Assembly: GCF_001567585.1 (NCBI RefSeq)
Contig: NZ_LRQV01000009.1
Coordinates: 1-64,000, forward strand
DNA: 64,000 nucleotides
Origin: Micromonospora rosaria
Lineage (GTDB): Bacteria > Actinomycetota > Actinomycetes > Mycobacteriales > Micromonosporaceae
Direction of reading: 5' to 3'
Below, piece after piece: positions 42,457 to 51,254 of this stretch. Every line of letters begins with the position of its first letter. Within the stretch, counting starts at the first letter, position 1. Under the pieces are notes generated by a model that had not been told where the DNA came from, did no database searches, and saw only the letters and a program-made list of their open reading frames with translations. Both the position numbers and the translations under genes were made by a program.

Positions 42457-45453
42457 ATGAGCCGAGACCGATCACTCGACATCGCCGTCACCGGTGTGCA
42501 CGCCCGCCTGCCCGGCGTGACCGACCTCGACGACTGGTGGGCCGCCACGCTGGCCGGCCGGGTGCTCACCACCCGCCTCGACCGCGCCGACCTGCTCGCC
42601 GCCGGGGTGCCGGCGGCCCTCGTCGACGACCCGGACTACGTGCCGGCGCGGGGTCACCTCGCCGACGCCGACCGCTTCGACCACACGCTGTTGCGGGTCA
42701 GCGCCCGCGACGCCGAGCTGATGGACCCCCAGCACCGGCTGATGCTGGAGACGGCCTGGGCCGCGCTGGAGGACGCCGGCACCGCCGGCCCCGCCGCCGC
42801 CGAGCACACCACCGGCGTGTACGCCTCCGGCAGCGGCAGCGGCTACCTGCGGGCGATGCTCGCCAACGGGCCCCTGGACCCGCTCACCCTCGACCAGGCG
42901 CTGCACGGCACCGAACCGGACTTCGTCGCCAGCCTGATCTCGTACAAGCTCGGCCTGACCGGGCCGGCGCTGGGCGTGCAGACCGCCTGCTCCTCGTCGC
43001 TGGTCGGGGTGCACCTGGCGGTGCAGGCGCTGCTGGCCGGGGAGTGCGACCAGGCCGTCGTGGTCGCCGCCGGCATCGACTTCCCGCAGGCCGGGCACCT
43101 GCACGTACCCGGTGGCATCCAGTCCGTCTCCGGGAACTGCCGGCCGTTCGACGCCGCCGCCGACGGGGTGGTGGCCGGCTCCGGGGTGGTCGCCGTGGTG
43201 CTCCGCCGCCTCGCCGACGCCCTCGACGACGGCCCGGAGCCGTACGGCGTCCTGCTCGGCACGGCGGTCAACAACGACGGCGCGGCGAAGGCCGGCTACT
43301 ACGCGCCCTCGGTGACCGGCCAGGAGGCGGTGATCCGGGCCGCCCTCGCCAGCGCTGACGTCGGCGGGGAGAGCATCGGCTACCTGGAGGCGCACGCCAC
43401 CGGCACCCGGGTCGGCGACCCGATCGAGTGGGCCGCCGCCAGCGCCGCCCTCACCACCGCCGGAGCCCGGCCGGGCCAGGTGGCCGTCGGCGCGCTGAAG
43501 GCCGCCATCGGTCACCTCGACTCGGCGTCCGGGCTGGCCGGGCTGGTCCGCGCGCTGTGGGTGGTACGGGAGGGGGTGGTGCCCCCGGTCGCCGGCTTCA
43601 CCGCGCTCAACCCGCTGCTGGAGGCCGACGGCTCCCCGCTGTACGTGCCCACCGAGGCGGCTGCCTGGTCCGGCCCGCAGCCGCGCCGCGCCGGGGTCAG
43701 CTCGTTCGGCATCGGCGGCACCAACGCGCACGTGATCGTCGAGCAGCCGCCGGCGGCGCCGGCCGTACCGCCGCGCCCCGAGCGGGAGCGCCTGGTGGTG
43801 CTCTCCGCCGCCGACGGTGCGGCGCTGACCCGTACCGCCGCGCGGCTCGCCGAGCACCTGCACCGGGCCGGACCGGACCTGGCCGACGTGGCGTACACCC
43901 TGGCCGCCGGCCGGGCGGCGCTGCCCGAGCGGCTGGCCGTCACCGGGCGGACCGCCGCCGAGGTGGCCGACCGGCTCACCGGCGACGCGGGGGCGCTGCG
44001 GGGCCGCGCGCCGGTCGACGGGCCCGCCCCGGTGGTGTACCTCCTCCCCGGGCAGGGCACCCAGCAGCCGGGCATGGCCGCGCCGCTGGCCGGGGCGCTC
44101 CCCGGCTTCGCCGACCACCTCGACGAGTGCCTCGCCGCCTTCGACGCCGAGCTGTCCGCCCGGCTGCGCCGGGCGCTCCACGACCCCGACGCCCCCGCCG
44201 ACGAGCTGGCCGCCACCGCCCTCGCCCAGCCGGCGCTCTTCGCCGTCGGGTACGCCGCCGGCCGGGCGCTGACCGCGCTCGGCGTCGCCCCGGCCGCCCT
44301 GGTCGGCCACAGCCTCGGCGAACTCACCGCGGCCTGCCTGGCGGGCACCTTCGGCCTGGCCGACGCGGCCCGGTTCGTGGCCGCCCGGGGGCGGGCCATG
44401 CAGGACTGCCCACCCGGCGCCATGCTCGCCCTCGGCTGCGACCCGGACACCGCCCGCGACCTGCTCGCCGAGACCGGCGCGGAGCTGGCGGTGGCGACCG
44501 TGAACAGCGCCGACGGCTGCACCGTCGCCGGCGCCGTCGAGGAGGTACGCCGGTTCGCCGACCGGCTCGGCGACCGGGTCTTCCACCGGGTGCTGCGGAC
44601 CAGCCACGCCTTCCACAGCGCCCTGGTCGAGCCGGCCCTGCCGGCCCTGGACCGCGCCCTGGACGGGGTACGGGCGCACCCGCCGGCCGTGCCGTACGCC
44701 AGCAACCTCACCGGCCGGCTGGTCCAGCCCGGGGAACCGGTCGACGCGCGGTCGTACGTGGCGCAGGCCCGCCGGCCGGTCCGGTTCGCCGACGCGCTCG
44801 CCGACACGATGGCCCGGCTGCCCGGGTGCGTGGCCGTCGAGGTGGGACCGGGGCGGGTGCTGACCGGCCTGGCCGAGGCCGCCGGGCTGCCCGCCGTGCC
44901 GCTGTGCCCGCTGCGCACCGACCGCCCCGAGGGGGAGGTGCTGGCCGCCCTGGGCACCCTCTGGACCTGGGGGCAGCCCGTCCCCGCCGGGCTGCTCGGC
45001 GGGGCCGACGGGCGGCTGGCGCACCTGCCCGGGTACGCCTTCGGTGGTCGCCGGTGGCTGGCCCCGGAGGCGACCCCGCCCGCCGCCCGCGCCCCCGCCG
45101 ATCGTGCTGTCGCCGACCGCGCCGTCAGCGGGCGCGCCGACACCGATCCTGCCGTCGGTGAGCGTGCCGGGGTCGACCGGCCGCAGCGGTCCGGTGCCGG
45201 CGGGCCCGACCCGGCGGTGCTGGTGCCGAAGCTCTGGGCCGAGGTGCTCGGCCACACCGACCTGGCCGACGACTCCGACTTCTTCGCCCTCGGCGGGGAC
45301 TCGCTGCTCATCACGCAGCTCGCCCGCCGCGTCCACGAGGAACTGGGCCTGCGGGTGCCGCTGCGGGAGATGCTCGCCGGCCGCACCCTGGGCCGCCAGA
45401 CCGCCGTGGTGCGCGACGCGCTCCGGCGCGACCGCGCCCGGCCCGAATCCTGA
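42457..45453 (+). CDS. Type I PKS module, KS-AT-ACP
   Basis: A 998-residue single-module PKS. Ketosynthase about 8-430 with TACSSS (Cys about 178), EAHATGT and KAAIGHLDSASG, all intact. Acyltransferase about 525-830 with GQGTQ, GHSLGE and the late motif HAFH, the malonyl-CoA signature. ACP from about 910 with LGGDSLL (Ser near 949). There are no KR, DH or ER domains, so a beta-keto group should remain unless a separate reductase acts. Between AT and ACP is an Asp/Ala-rich repeat linker. The ATG at 42457 follows GGTGAGG. It leads the operon with A-T, thioesterase and hydrolase and likely extends an aminoacyl starter by one C2 unit. Confidence 0.94.
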   Translation: MSRDRSLDIAVTGVHARLPGVTDLDDWWAATLAGRVLTTRLDRADLLAAGVPAALVDDPDYVPARGHLADADRFDHTLLRVSARDAELMDPQHRLMLETAWAALEDAGTAGPAAAEHTTGVYASGSGSGYLRAMLANGPLDPLTLDQALHGTEPDFVASLISYKLGLTGPALGVQTACSSSLVGVHLAVQALLAGECDQAVVVAAGIDFPQAGHLHVPGGIQSVSGNCRPFDAAADGVVAGSGVVAVVLRRLADALDDGPEPYGVLLGTAVNNDGAAKAGYYAPSVTGQEAVIRAALASADVGGESIGYLEAHATGTRVGDPIEWAAASAALTTAGARPGQVAVGALKAAIGHLDSASGLAGLVRALWVVREGVVPPVAGFTALNPLLEADGSPLYVPTEAAAWSGPQPRRAGVSSFGIGGTNAHVIVEQPPAAPAVPPRPERERLVVLSAADGAALTRTAARLAEHLHRAGPDLADVAYTLAAGRAALPERLAVTGRTAAEVADRLTGDAGALRGRAPVDGPAPVVYLLPGQGTQQPGMAAPLAGALPGFADHLDECLAAFDAELSARLRRALHDPDAPADELAATALAQPALFAVGYAAGRALTALGVAPAALVGHSLGELTAACLAGTFGLADAARFVAARGRAMQDCPPGAMLALGCDPDTARDLLAETGAELAVATVNSADGCTVAGAVEEVRRFADRLGDRVFHRVLRTSHAFHSALVEPALPALDRALDGVRAHPPAVPYASNLTGRLVQPGEPVDARSYVAQARRPVRFADALADTMARLPGCVAVEVGPGRVLTGLAEAAGLPAVPLCPLRTDRPEGEVLAALGTLWTWGQPVPAGLLGGADGRLAHLPGYAFGGRRWLAPEATPPAARAPADRAVADRAVSGRADTDPAVGERAGVDRPQRSGAGGPDPAVLVPKLWAEVLGHTDLADDSDFFALGGDSLLITQLARRVHEELGLRVPLREMLAGRTLGRQTAVVRDALRRDRARPES

Positions 45454-45530
45454 CCCTCGGCCCGCCCACCCGCCCGCCCGACCACGGGCCACCGGCCGCC
45501 GGACCATCCGTGACGACGTGAGGAGATGCC

Positions 45531-47582
45531 ATGCGCTCCACCGACCAGCCGGACACCCTGCGTGCCCCGGCCCTCCCCGACCAGCCGGACACCCTGCGCG
45601 CCGCAGCCGTCCCGGAGCATCCGGGCACCGACCCGATCGTCCTCGGGCGGGGCGAGCCGCTGCCGGAGACCGGCCGGGAGCCGGTGCACGAGGCGGTCGC
45701 CCGGTTCGCCGCCGACCGGCCCGACCACCCCGCGCTCCAGACCCACACCGGCCCGGTGACCTACCGCGACCTGGACGCCTGGGCCGGGCGGATCGTCGCC
45801 GACCTCACCGCCGCCGGGGTCGGGCGCGGGGCCCGGGTGGGTGTCCTCACCGAGCCCTCCCCGGCGATGGTCGCCGCCGTCGTCGGCATCCTCCGCTGCG
45901 GGGCCGCGTACGTGCCGGTCGACGCGAGCTGGCCGGACCGGCGGATCGCCGACGTGCTGACCGACGCCCGGGTCGCCGCCGTGGTCACCGGTGACGACGG
46001 GGACGCCGCCCGGCTCGGCGCGCCCACCGTCCCCGTTGTACCCGCCGGCACCGCCCCGCCCGCCGGCACTACCCCGCCCGCCGGCCCGGCCGGGCCGGTC
46101 GCGGCCGGTGGTGTCGGCGGGCCGGTCCATGGCGACGACGCGGCGTACCTGATCTACACCTCGGGCAGCACCGGCGAGCCCAAGGGCGTCCGGGTGAACC
46201 ACGCCCACCTCGCCGCCGCCACCCTGGCCCGCCGCCTGGTCTACCCCGGTGCCCCGGTCTTCCTGTTGGTCTCCCCGCTGGCCTTCGACTCCTCGGTGGC
46301 CGGGCTGTGGGGCACCCTGACCGCCGGTGGCACCCTGGTCGTCGCCGGCCGCGACGAGGTACGCGACGCGGAGCGCCTGGTCGACCTGATCCGCCGGCAC
46401 GGCGTCACGCAGACGCTCTGCGTCCCGTCGCTGTACGGGGTCCTGCTCGACGCGGCCGACCGGGCCGGCGGCGACGCGCTGGCCACCCTGGAGACCGTGG
46501 TGGTGGCCGGTGAGCCGCTGCCGCAGCCCCTCGTCGACCGGCACTTCGCCCGCCCCGGGGCGGGTGCGCTGGTCAACGAGTACGGCCCGACCGAGGCCAC
46601 CGTCTGGTGCACGTACCACCGGCTGACCGCCCCCGGGCCGGTGTCGATCGGGCGGCCCGTCCCGGGTACCCGGATCTATCTGCTCGACGACGACGGGCGG
46701 CCGGTGCCGATGGGTGACGAGGGGGAGATCCACGTCGGCGGGGCGGGGGTCTCCGCCGGGTACGTCGGCCGGCCGGACGCCACCGCGCGGGCCTTCCTCC
46801 CCGACCCGTTCGTGGCGGACGGTTCCGCGCTGATGTACCGCACCGGCGACCGGGCCCGCTGGAACCCCGACGGCACCCTGCACTTCGTCGGCCGCCGTGA
46901 CCACCAGGTCAAGATCCGGGGCCACCGGATCGAGCTGGGCGCGGTCGAGTCGGCGCTGCGCGCCGTGCCGGGGGTACGCGACGCGGTGGTGGTGCCCGAC
47001 ACCGGGTACGCCACCCTCGTGGGCTTCGTCCAGGCCGACGCCGGCACCGACGCCGAGACGGTGCGGCGCGACCTGGCCGGGCGGCTGCCCGGGGCGTGGG
47101 TGCCCGGCCGGATCCGCCTGCTGGCGCACTTCCCGCTTACCTTCAGCGGCAAGGTGGACCGGGAGCAGTTGCGCGCCGCCGCCGACGAGCCGGAACCCGG
47201 ACCGCGACCGGCGGCCCCGGCGGCCCCGGCGGCGACCGGCCCGACCGCCACGGCGGCCGTGGCGTCGGCCTGGGCCGAGGTCCTCAAGGTCGGTGAGATC
47301 CCGGCGGACGCGAACTTCTTCGACCTCGGCGGGCACTCGCTGGCCATGTTCCAGCTCCAGGACGCCCTGGAACGGCACACCGGGGTCCGGCCGTCCGTGG
47401 TGGCGCTCTTCCAGCACCCCACGGTGCAGGCGCAGGCCGACCTGATCGGCAGCGGTGGGAGCCGGGCCGGACGGGGCCGCCCCGACCGGTCGCAGGCGGT
47501 GGCCCGCCGGGCCCAGGCGGTCGCCCGCCGGACGCAGGCCGTCCGGGCCCGCCGCCAGGCCGCGACCCGGGAGCGTGCCTGA
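45531..47582 (+). CDS. NRPS, A-T didomain
   Basis: A 683-residue didomain. Adenylation about 40-540 (YIYTSGS-type motif LIYTSGSTGEPKG, NEYGPTEATVW, YRTGDRARWNPDG, Lys in FSGKVDR); carrier domain with Ser in FDLGGHSLAM near 602. The pocket residues read D S A L V A E V W K, which I could not assign to a substrate. The last 40 residues are a basic, repetitive tail (SQAVARRAQAVARRTQAVRA) that may be a docking segment. It lies 77 bp after the PKS gene and overlaps the thioesterase gene by one base (TGATG). It may load the starter residue for the PKS or act in trans. Confidence 0.92.
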   Translation: MRSTDQPDTLRAPALPDQPDTLRAAAVPEHPGTDPIVLGRGEPLPETGREPVHEAVARFAADRPDHPALQTHTGPVTYRDLDAWAGRIVADLTAAGVGRGARVGVLTEPSPAMVAAVVGILRCGAAYVPVDASWPDRRIADVLTDARVAAVVTGDDGDAARLGAPTVPVVPAGTAPPAGTTPPAGPAGPVAAGGVGGPVHGDDAAYLIYTSGSTGEPKGVRVNHAHLAAATLARRLVYPGAPVFLLVSPLAFDSSVAGLWGTLTAGGTLVVAGRDEVRDAERLVDLIRRHGVTQTLCVPSLYGVLLDAADRAGGDALATLETVVVAGEPLPQPLVDRHFARPGAGALVNEYGPTEATVWCTYHRLTAPGPVSIGRPVPGTRIYLLDDDGRPVPMGDEGEIHVGGAGVSAGYVGRPDATARAFLPDPFVADGSALMYRTGDRARWNPDGTLHFVGRRDHQVKIRGHRIELGAVESALRAVPGVRDAVVVPDTGYATLVGFVQADAGTDAETVRRDLAGRLPGAWVPGRIRLLAHFPLTFSGKVDREQLRAAADEPEPGPRPAAPAAPAATGPTATAAVASAWAEVLKVGEIPADANFFDLGGHSLAMFQLQDALERHTGVRPSVVALFQHPTVQAQADLIGSGGSRAGRGRPDRSQAVARRAQAVARRTQAVRARRQAATRERA

Positions 47583-48307
47583 TGACCGCCGAACGTGACC
47601 GCTGGCTGCACCGGGCCGTCGAGTGCCCGGACGCGCACCGGCGGCTGATCGCCTTCCCGCACGCGGGCGGCTCCGCCTCGTTCTACCGGGAGTGGGGCCG
47701 GCACCTGCCCGGCACCGACGTGCTCGGCGTGCGGTACCCGGGGCGGGCGGAACGGATCGACGAGCCGGCCCCGACCGACCTGGTCCGGCTGGGCGGGCAG
47801 ATCGCCGCCGCGCTGGCCGGGCTGGACGACCTGCCGTTGGTCCTGTTCGGACACAGCATGGGCGCGGTGGTCGCGCTGGAGACCGCCCGTGCCCTCCAGG
47901 CGCGCGGGGTACGGCCGGCGCACCTGGTCGCCTCCGGCTCCCGCGCCGGGCCCCTGCCGCCCTCCGCGCCGGCCGACGCCGACGGCGACGGCCTCGCCCT
48001 GCGCCTGGCCGCCCTGGGCGGGACCGACCCGGAGATGCTGGCCGACCCGTTCTTCCAGGAGCTGGTCCTGCCCTACATCCGCAGCGACGGCGAGATGTTC
48101 CACGGGTACGCGCACCGCACCGAACCGGTGCTGCACTGCCCGATCACCACGATCGTCGGGGACGTCGACGGCGACGCCGACCGCCGGCCGTGGCCGGAGC
48201 TGACCGACGCGGGGTTCCGCGAGCACGTCGTCCCGGGGCACCACTTCTACCTCGTCGACCGGCCGCCGTACGGACTGTTGACCGACCTGGCGGAGGTGGG
48301 CCGATGA
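47582..48307 (+). CDS. Type II thioesterase
   Basis: A 241-residue alpha/beta hydrolase of the external TEII family. LIAFPHAGGSASFYREWGRHL is the typical opening, FGHSMGAVVALE holds the nucleophilic Ser, and VPGHHFYLVD the His. Such enzymes clear wrong or stalled groups from carrier proteins of NRPS/PKS lines, and some release products. It is coupled to the A-T gene and overlaps the next hydrolase gene by ATGA. As no terminal TE domain exists in the cluster, it is one of two candidates for chain release. Confidence 0.92.
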   Translation: MTAERDRWLHRAVECPDAHRRLIAFPHAGGSASFYREWGRHLPGTDVLGVRYPGRAERIDEPAPTDLVRLGGQIAAALAGLDDLPLVLFGHSMGAVVALETARALQARGVRPAHLVASGSRAGPLPPSAPADADGDGLALRLAALGGTDPEMLADPFFQELVLPYIRSDGEMFHGYAHRTEPVLHCPITTIVGDVDGDADRRPWPELTDAGFREHVVPGHHFYLVDRPPYGLLTDLAEVGR

Positions 48308-49341
48308 GCGTGCCGACCCGGCCGGCGGAACCCGTACCGGTGCCCCCGGCGACCGGGCAGGCAGCGCCCCCGCCGGTGGACCACGAGCTGGCCGGGCCGC
48401 TGGCGCGGATCCTCGCCGGGCTGCCCGGCCCCCTCGGCCCGGACCTGGTCGCCGACCGGCGGGCCAGGACGGCGGCGGGCCGCCTCACCGACGACGAGAT
48501 CCGCCGCGACGGCGCGTTCGACCTGACGGAACTCACCGTGCCCGGCCCGCCGGGCGCGCCCGACATCCGGCTGCTGGTCTGCCGGCCGACCGGGGTGCCG
48601 GGGCCGTACCCGGTCATCTACAACACCCACGGCGGCGGCATGGTCGCCGGCGGCACCCGGACCGTCGAACTCGCCGACGAGCTGGACCGCGCGCAGCCGC
48701 TCGGCCTGGCCGTGGTGGCGGTGGAGTACCGGCTGGCCCCGGAGCACCCCGACCCCGCGCCGCGGGAGGACTGCTACGCCGGGCTGCTCTGGACCGCCGA
48801 ACACGCGGCGGAGCTGGGGCTGGACCCGGAGCGGATCGTGGTCAGCGGGAACAGCGCGGGCGGCTGCCTGGCCGCCGGGTTGGCGCTGCTGGCCCGGGAC
48901 CGGGGCGGTCCCCGCCTGCTCGGGCAGATGCTCCAGTGCCCGATGCTCGACGACCGCTGCGCCGCCCCGTCCCAGACCCAGCTCGCCCGCGCCGGGCTCT
49001 GGGACGGCACCTCCAACCGGTACGGCTGGACGGCCCTGCTCGGCGCGCGCCGGGGTACCCCCGACGTCTCGCCGTACGCCGCCCCGGCAAGGGCCGGGGA
49101 CCTCGGTGGCCTGCCGCCGGCCTTCATCGACGTCGGGTCGGTGGAGGCGCTGCGGGACGAGGCGGTCGACTACGCCACCCGGATCTGGCAGGCCGGTGGC
49201 GAGGCGGAACTGCACGTCTGGTCCGGTGCCTTCCACAGCTTCGACGAGTGGGTGCCGGAGGCGGTCGTCTCCCGGACCGCCAAGCGGGCCCGGGAGGACT
49301 GGCTGCGCCGCCTGCTGGAGCGCAGCGGCCGACGGCGCTGA
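48304..49341 (+). CDS. HSL-family alpha/beta hydrolase
   Basis: A 345-residue esterase-like protein of the hormone-sensitive-lipase family: NTHGGGMVAGG (oxyanion HGGG), VEYRLAPEHPDPAP, VSGNSAGGCLA (GxSxG nucleophile) and GAFHSFDEW with the catalytic His. The ATG overlaps the thioesterase stop. It is the last gene of the PKS operon. In the cluster it might release or cyclise the chain or remove an acyl protecting group; family membership is clear, the substrate is not. Confidence 0.88.
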   Translation: MSVPTRPAEPVPVPPATGQAAPPPVDHELAGPLARILAGLPGPLGPDLVADRRARTAAGRLTDDEIRRDGAFDLTELTVPGPPGAPDIRLLVCRPTGVPGPYPVIYNTHGGGMVAGGTRTVELADELDRAQPLGLAVVAVEYRLAPEHPDPAPREDCYAGLLWTAEHAAELGLDPERIVVSGNSAGGCLAAGLALLARDRGGPRLLGQMLQCPMLDDRCAAPSQTQLARAGLWDGTSNRYGWTALLGARRGTPDVSPYAAPARAGDLGGLPPAFIDVGSVEALRDEAVDYATRIWQAGGEAELHVWSGAFHSFDEWVPEAVVSRTAKRAREDWLRRLLERSGRRR

Positions 49342-49418
49342 GCGTCGCCGTACCCCAGCGCGACGCTGTCGCGGCCGGACCGTCCCGGGCGACCGCGCGT
49401 GACGCCGCTCGACCAGGG

Positions 49419-49453
49419 CGACCGGCCCCGGGCAGCCCGCCCGGGGCCGGTCG
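49419..49453. terminator. Bidirectional hairpin terminator
   Basis: A 15-bp stem, CGACCGGCCCCGGGC (49419-49433) with 49439-49453, between the convergent hydrolase and regulator genes. A tandem 18-bp duplication (GTGGCCGACTGCCCCGCC twice, about 49477-49513) follows it in the gap. Confidence 0.75.
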
Positions 49454-49543
49454 TCGTGGGTGACGACCGGCCGGCGCGTGGCCGACTGCCCCGCCGTGGC
49501 CGACTGCCCCGCCGTGGGCGGGCAGGGGAGCGGGGTGGGTGGG

Positions 49544-50833
49544 TCAGCGGGTGCGGCCGGACCGGCCGCTGCTCCGCCGGGGCGCGGCCGGGGCGGCGGG
49601 CGGCGGGTAACCCTGGGCGAGGGTCTCCGCGAGGGTCCGCCAGATCTCGGCGGCGAGCTCGGCGTTGCGCGCGGCCTGGGCTTGCTCGGCGAGCTGCTGG
49701 AGGGTCTCGATGCCGCCGGCCCGGTCGCCGTCGATGACGTGCAGCCGGGCGCAGAGGGCCCGGAACCGGGTCCGGTCGCGGAAGGAGAGCAGTAGCTCCT
49801 GCTCCTCGATCCGGGCGCAGATCTCCCGCGCCTCGTCGAGCCGGCCGCACTCGAACGCGAGGTGCGCGCGGAGGGTCAGCAACTGCTGCTGGTGCAGCTC
49901 GGTGCCGACCAGGTCGAGGGCGGGCGCCACCTCGTCGAGGTACGCCTGGGCGCGGTCGGTCAGGGGTGGGGTGCTCTGGAGGTACAGCGAGGCGGCGGCG
50001 AGCCGCAGCCGGACCCAGAGGGTCAGGTCCTGCCGGCTGTCGAGCCCCGTCAGCGCCTGCTCCAGCACCTCCTGGGCGGTGGCGTGGTCGCCCTGTCGGA
50101 TGAGGACCGTCGCCGCCGCCCAGAGCCCCTCGACCCGCAGGGTGCCGGGCGCGGTGGCGGTGAGGGCGCAGAGTTCGTCGGCGTGCGTCCGGGCGTCGGC
50201 GAGCAGGCCCAGCTCCGCCTCGGCGGAGACGAGGGCGTGCAGGACGCCGGCCCGGTCGGCCACCGACAGGTCGGCGGCGAGCGGGCGGGCCTGCTGGGCG
50301 TGCTCCCGGGCGGCGGCGTTGTCGCCGAGCACCCGGGCGCAGCGGGACAGTTGGGTGCGTGCCCGCACCCGCAGCGCCGGGGTGCCGAGCTGGTCGCTGA
50401 GCTGGGTCAGCTCGGTGAGCAGGTCGTGCTCCTCCTCGTGCCGGCCCTGCCCGTCGCGGAGCTGGGCCAGCAGCCACAACGCCTGCCAGCGCAGGGCCGC
50501 GTCCCACCGGTCGCCGGTGCGCAGGGCGGCGGCGAGGCACTCGCCCAGGTCGTCGTCGGGGGTGGCGGAGATGACGGCGGCGAGGATCTGGGCCAACGAC
50601 GAGGTCTGCGCGGCGCCCGGCCCGGCCTCGGCGGGCACCTCGAACTCGGAGGTCGGCACGCCGAGACGTTCCGCCAGGTGGGCCACGACCCGGCTGGTCG
50701 GCCGGCGGGCGCCGGACTCCAGTCGGGACAGGTAGCCGGTGGACATTCCGTCGCCGGCGAGTGTGGCCTGCGACAAGCCCTGCTTCACCCGCAGCGCCCG
50801 GAGACGTTGACCGAAGGCCGGTTGTTCGAGCAT
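49544..50833 (-). CDS. XRE-TPR cluster regulator
   Basis: A 429-residue regulator. Residues 7-65 are an XRE-type HTH (FGQRLRALRVKQGLSQATLAG, STGYLSRLESGARRPTSRVV, HLAERLGV). The remaining 350 residues are helical repeats of TPR type (DAALRWQALWLLAQLRDGQGR, ALRVRARTQLSRCARVLGDN, TLRAHLAFECGRLDEAREIC). The ATG at 50833 follows AGAGGA. It is the only regulator inside the cluster and is divergent from the aminotransferase gene across a gap with TTGACA- and TTGCCAA-type motifs, so it is the first candidate to bind the heptamer repeats at the cluster promoters. The C-terminal repeats may sense a peptide or intermediate. Confidence 0.88.
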   Translation of the reverse strand: MLEQPAFGQRLRALRVKQGLSQATLAGDGMSTGYLSRLESGARRPTSRVVAHLAERLGVPTSEFEVPAEAGPGAAQTSSLAQILAAVISATPDDDLGECLAAALRTGDRWDAALRWQALWLLAQLRDGQGRHEEEHDLLTELTQLSDQLGTPALRVRARTQLSRCARVLGDNAAAREHAQQARPLAADLSVADRAGVLHALVSAEAELGLLADARTHADELCALTATAPGTLRVEGLWAAATVLIRQGDHATAQEVLEQALTGLDSRQDLTLWVRLRLAAASLYLQSTPPLTDRAQAYLDEVAPALDLVGTELHQQQLLTLRAHLAFECGRLDEAREICARIEEQELLLSFRDRTRFRALCARLHVIDGDRAGGIETLQQLAEQAQAARNAELAAEIWRTLAETLAQGYPPPAAPAAPRRSSGRSGRTR

Positions 50834-50961
50834 GTCATCCTCTGCGAAACCAGTGGGGGCGTACCCCTCGCGACTGTGCCGTCGGCGAGGCGTCACCCTC
50901 GGTCGGCGCGCCACCGGACACGGTGTCGTCGTGACCACAGTATGACCAACCGGTACCCCTT

Positions 50962-51091
50962 TTGACAAATCGTGTCATGACCTCCAGGTGCGCCCGGGGT
51001 GCGCGTTCAGGGAATCGCGGGGCTTCCTCCGGGTCGGAGGCGCCGACCGTTCCTGGCAAGTCTGGTAACATCGTAGGCACATAATTGCCAA
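50962..51091. promoter_or_regulatory. Cluster operator C: regulator/aminotransferase gap
   Basis: TTGACAA (50962-50968) is part of the inverted repeat TGACA-AATCG-TGTCA (50963-50977). Farther on are CTGGCAA (51053-51059), CTGGTAA (51062-51068) and TTGCCAA (51085-51091). The two CTGG heptamers lie directly upstream of a CATAAT -10-like box (51080-51085) that lacks a -35, the layout of an activator-dependent promoter for the aminotransferase gene. The rest of the 420-bp gap shows no gene. Confidence 0.6.
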
Positions 51092-51254
51092 GATGCTGCC
51101 CGTCGGTGACCGCACCCGCACGCGCCTCGCACCGACGTGCCCGCAGCGCGGCGCGTCCCCGGTCACCGCCGGTGGCCGCCCCGGCACCCGTCCCGCCGCC
51201 GGCCGTCCTGGCGCATCCCGCGGCCCCGGCCGACACCCCGTGAAGGAGCAGGAG

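Noticed and set aside
43512..47417. A 1301-codon open frame antisense to the PKS and A-T NRPS genes
   Set aside because: Low-complexity translation (Arg/Gly/Ser/Pro) with no motif. The sense strand has intact KS, AT, ACP, A and T motifs.
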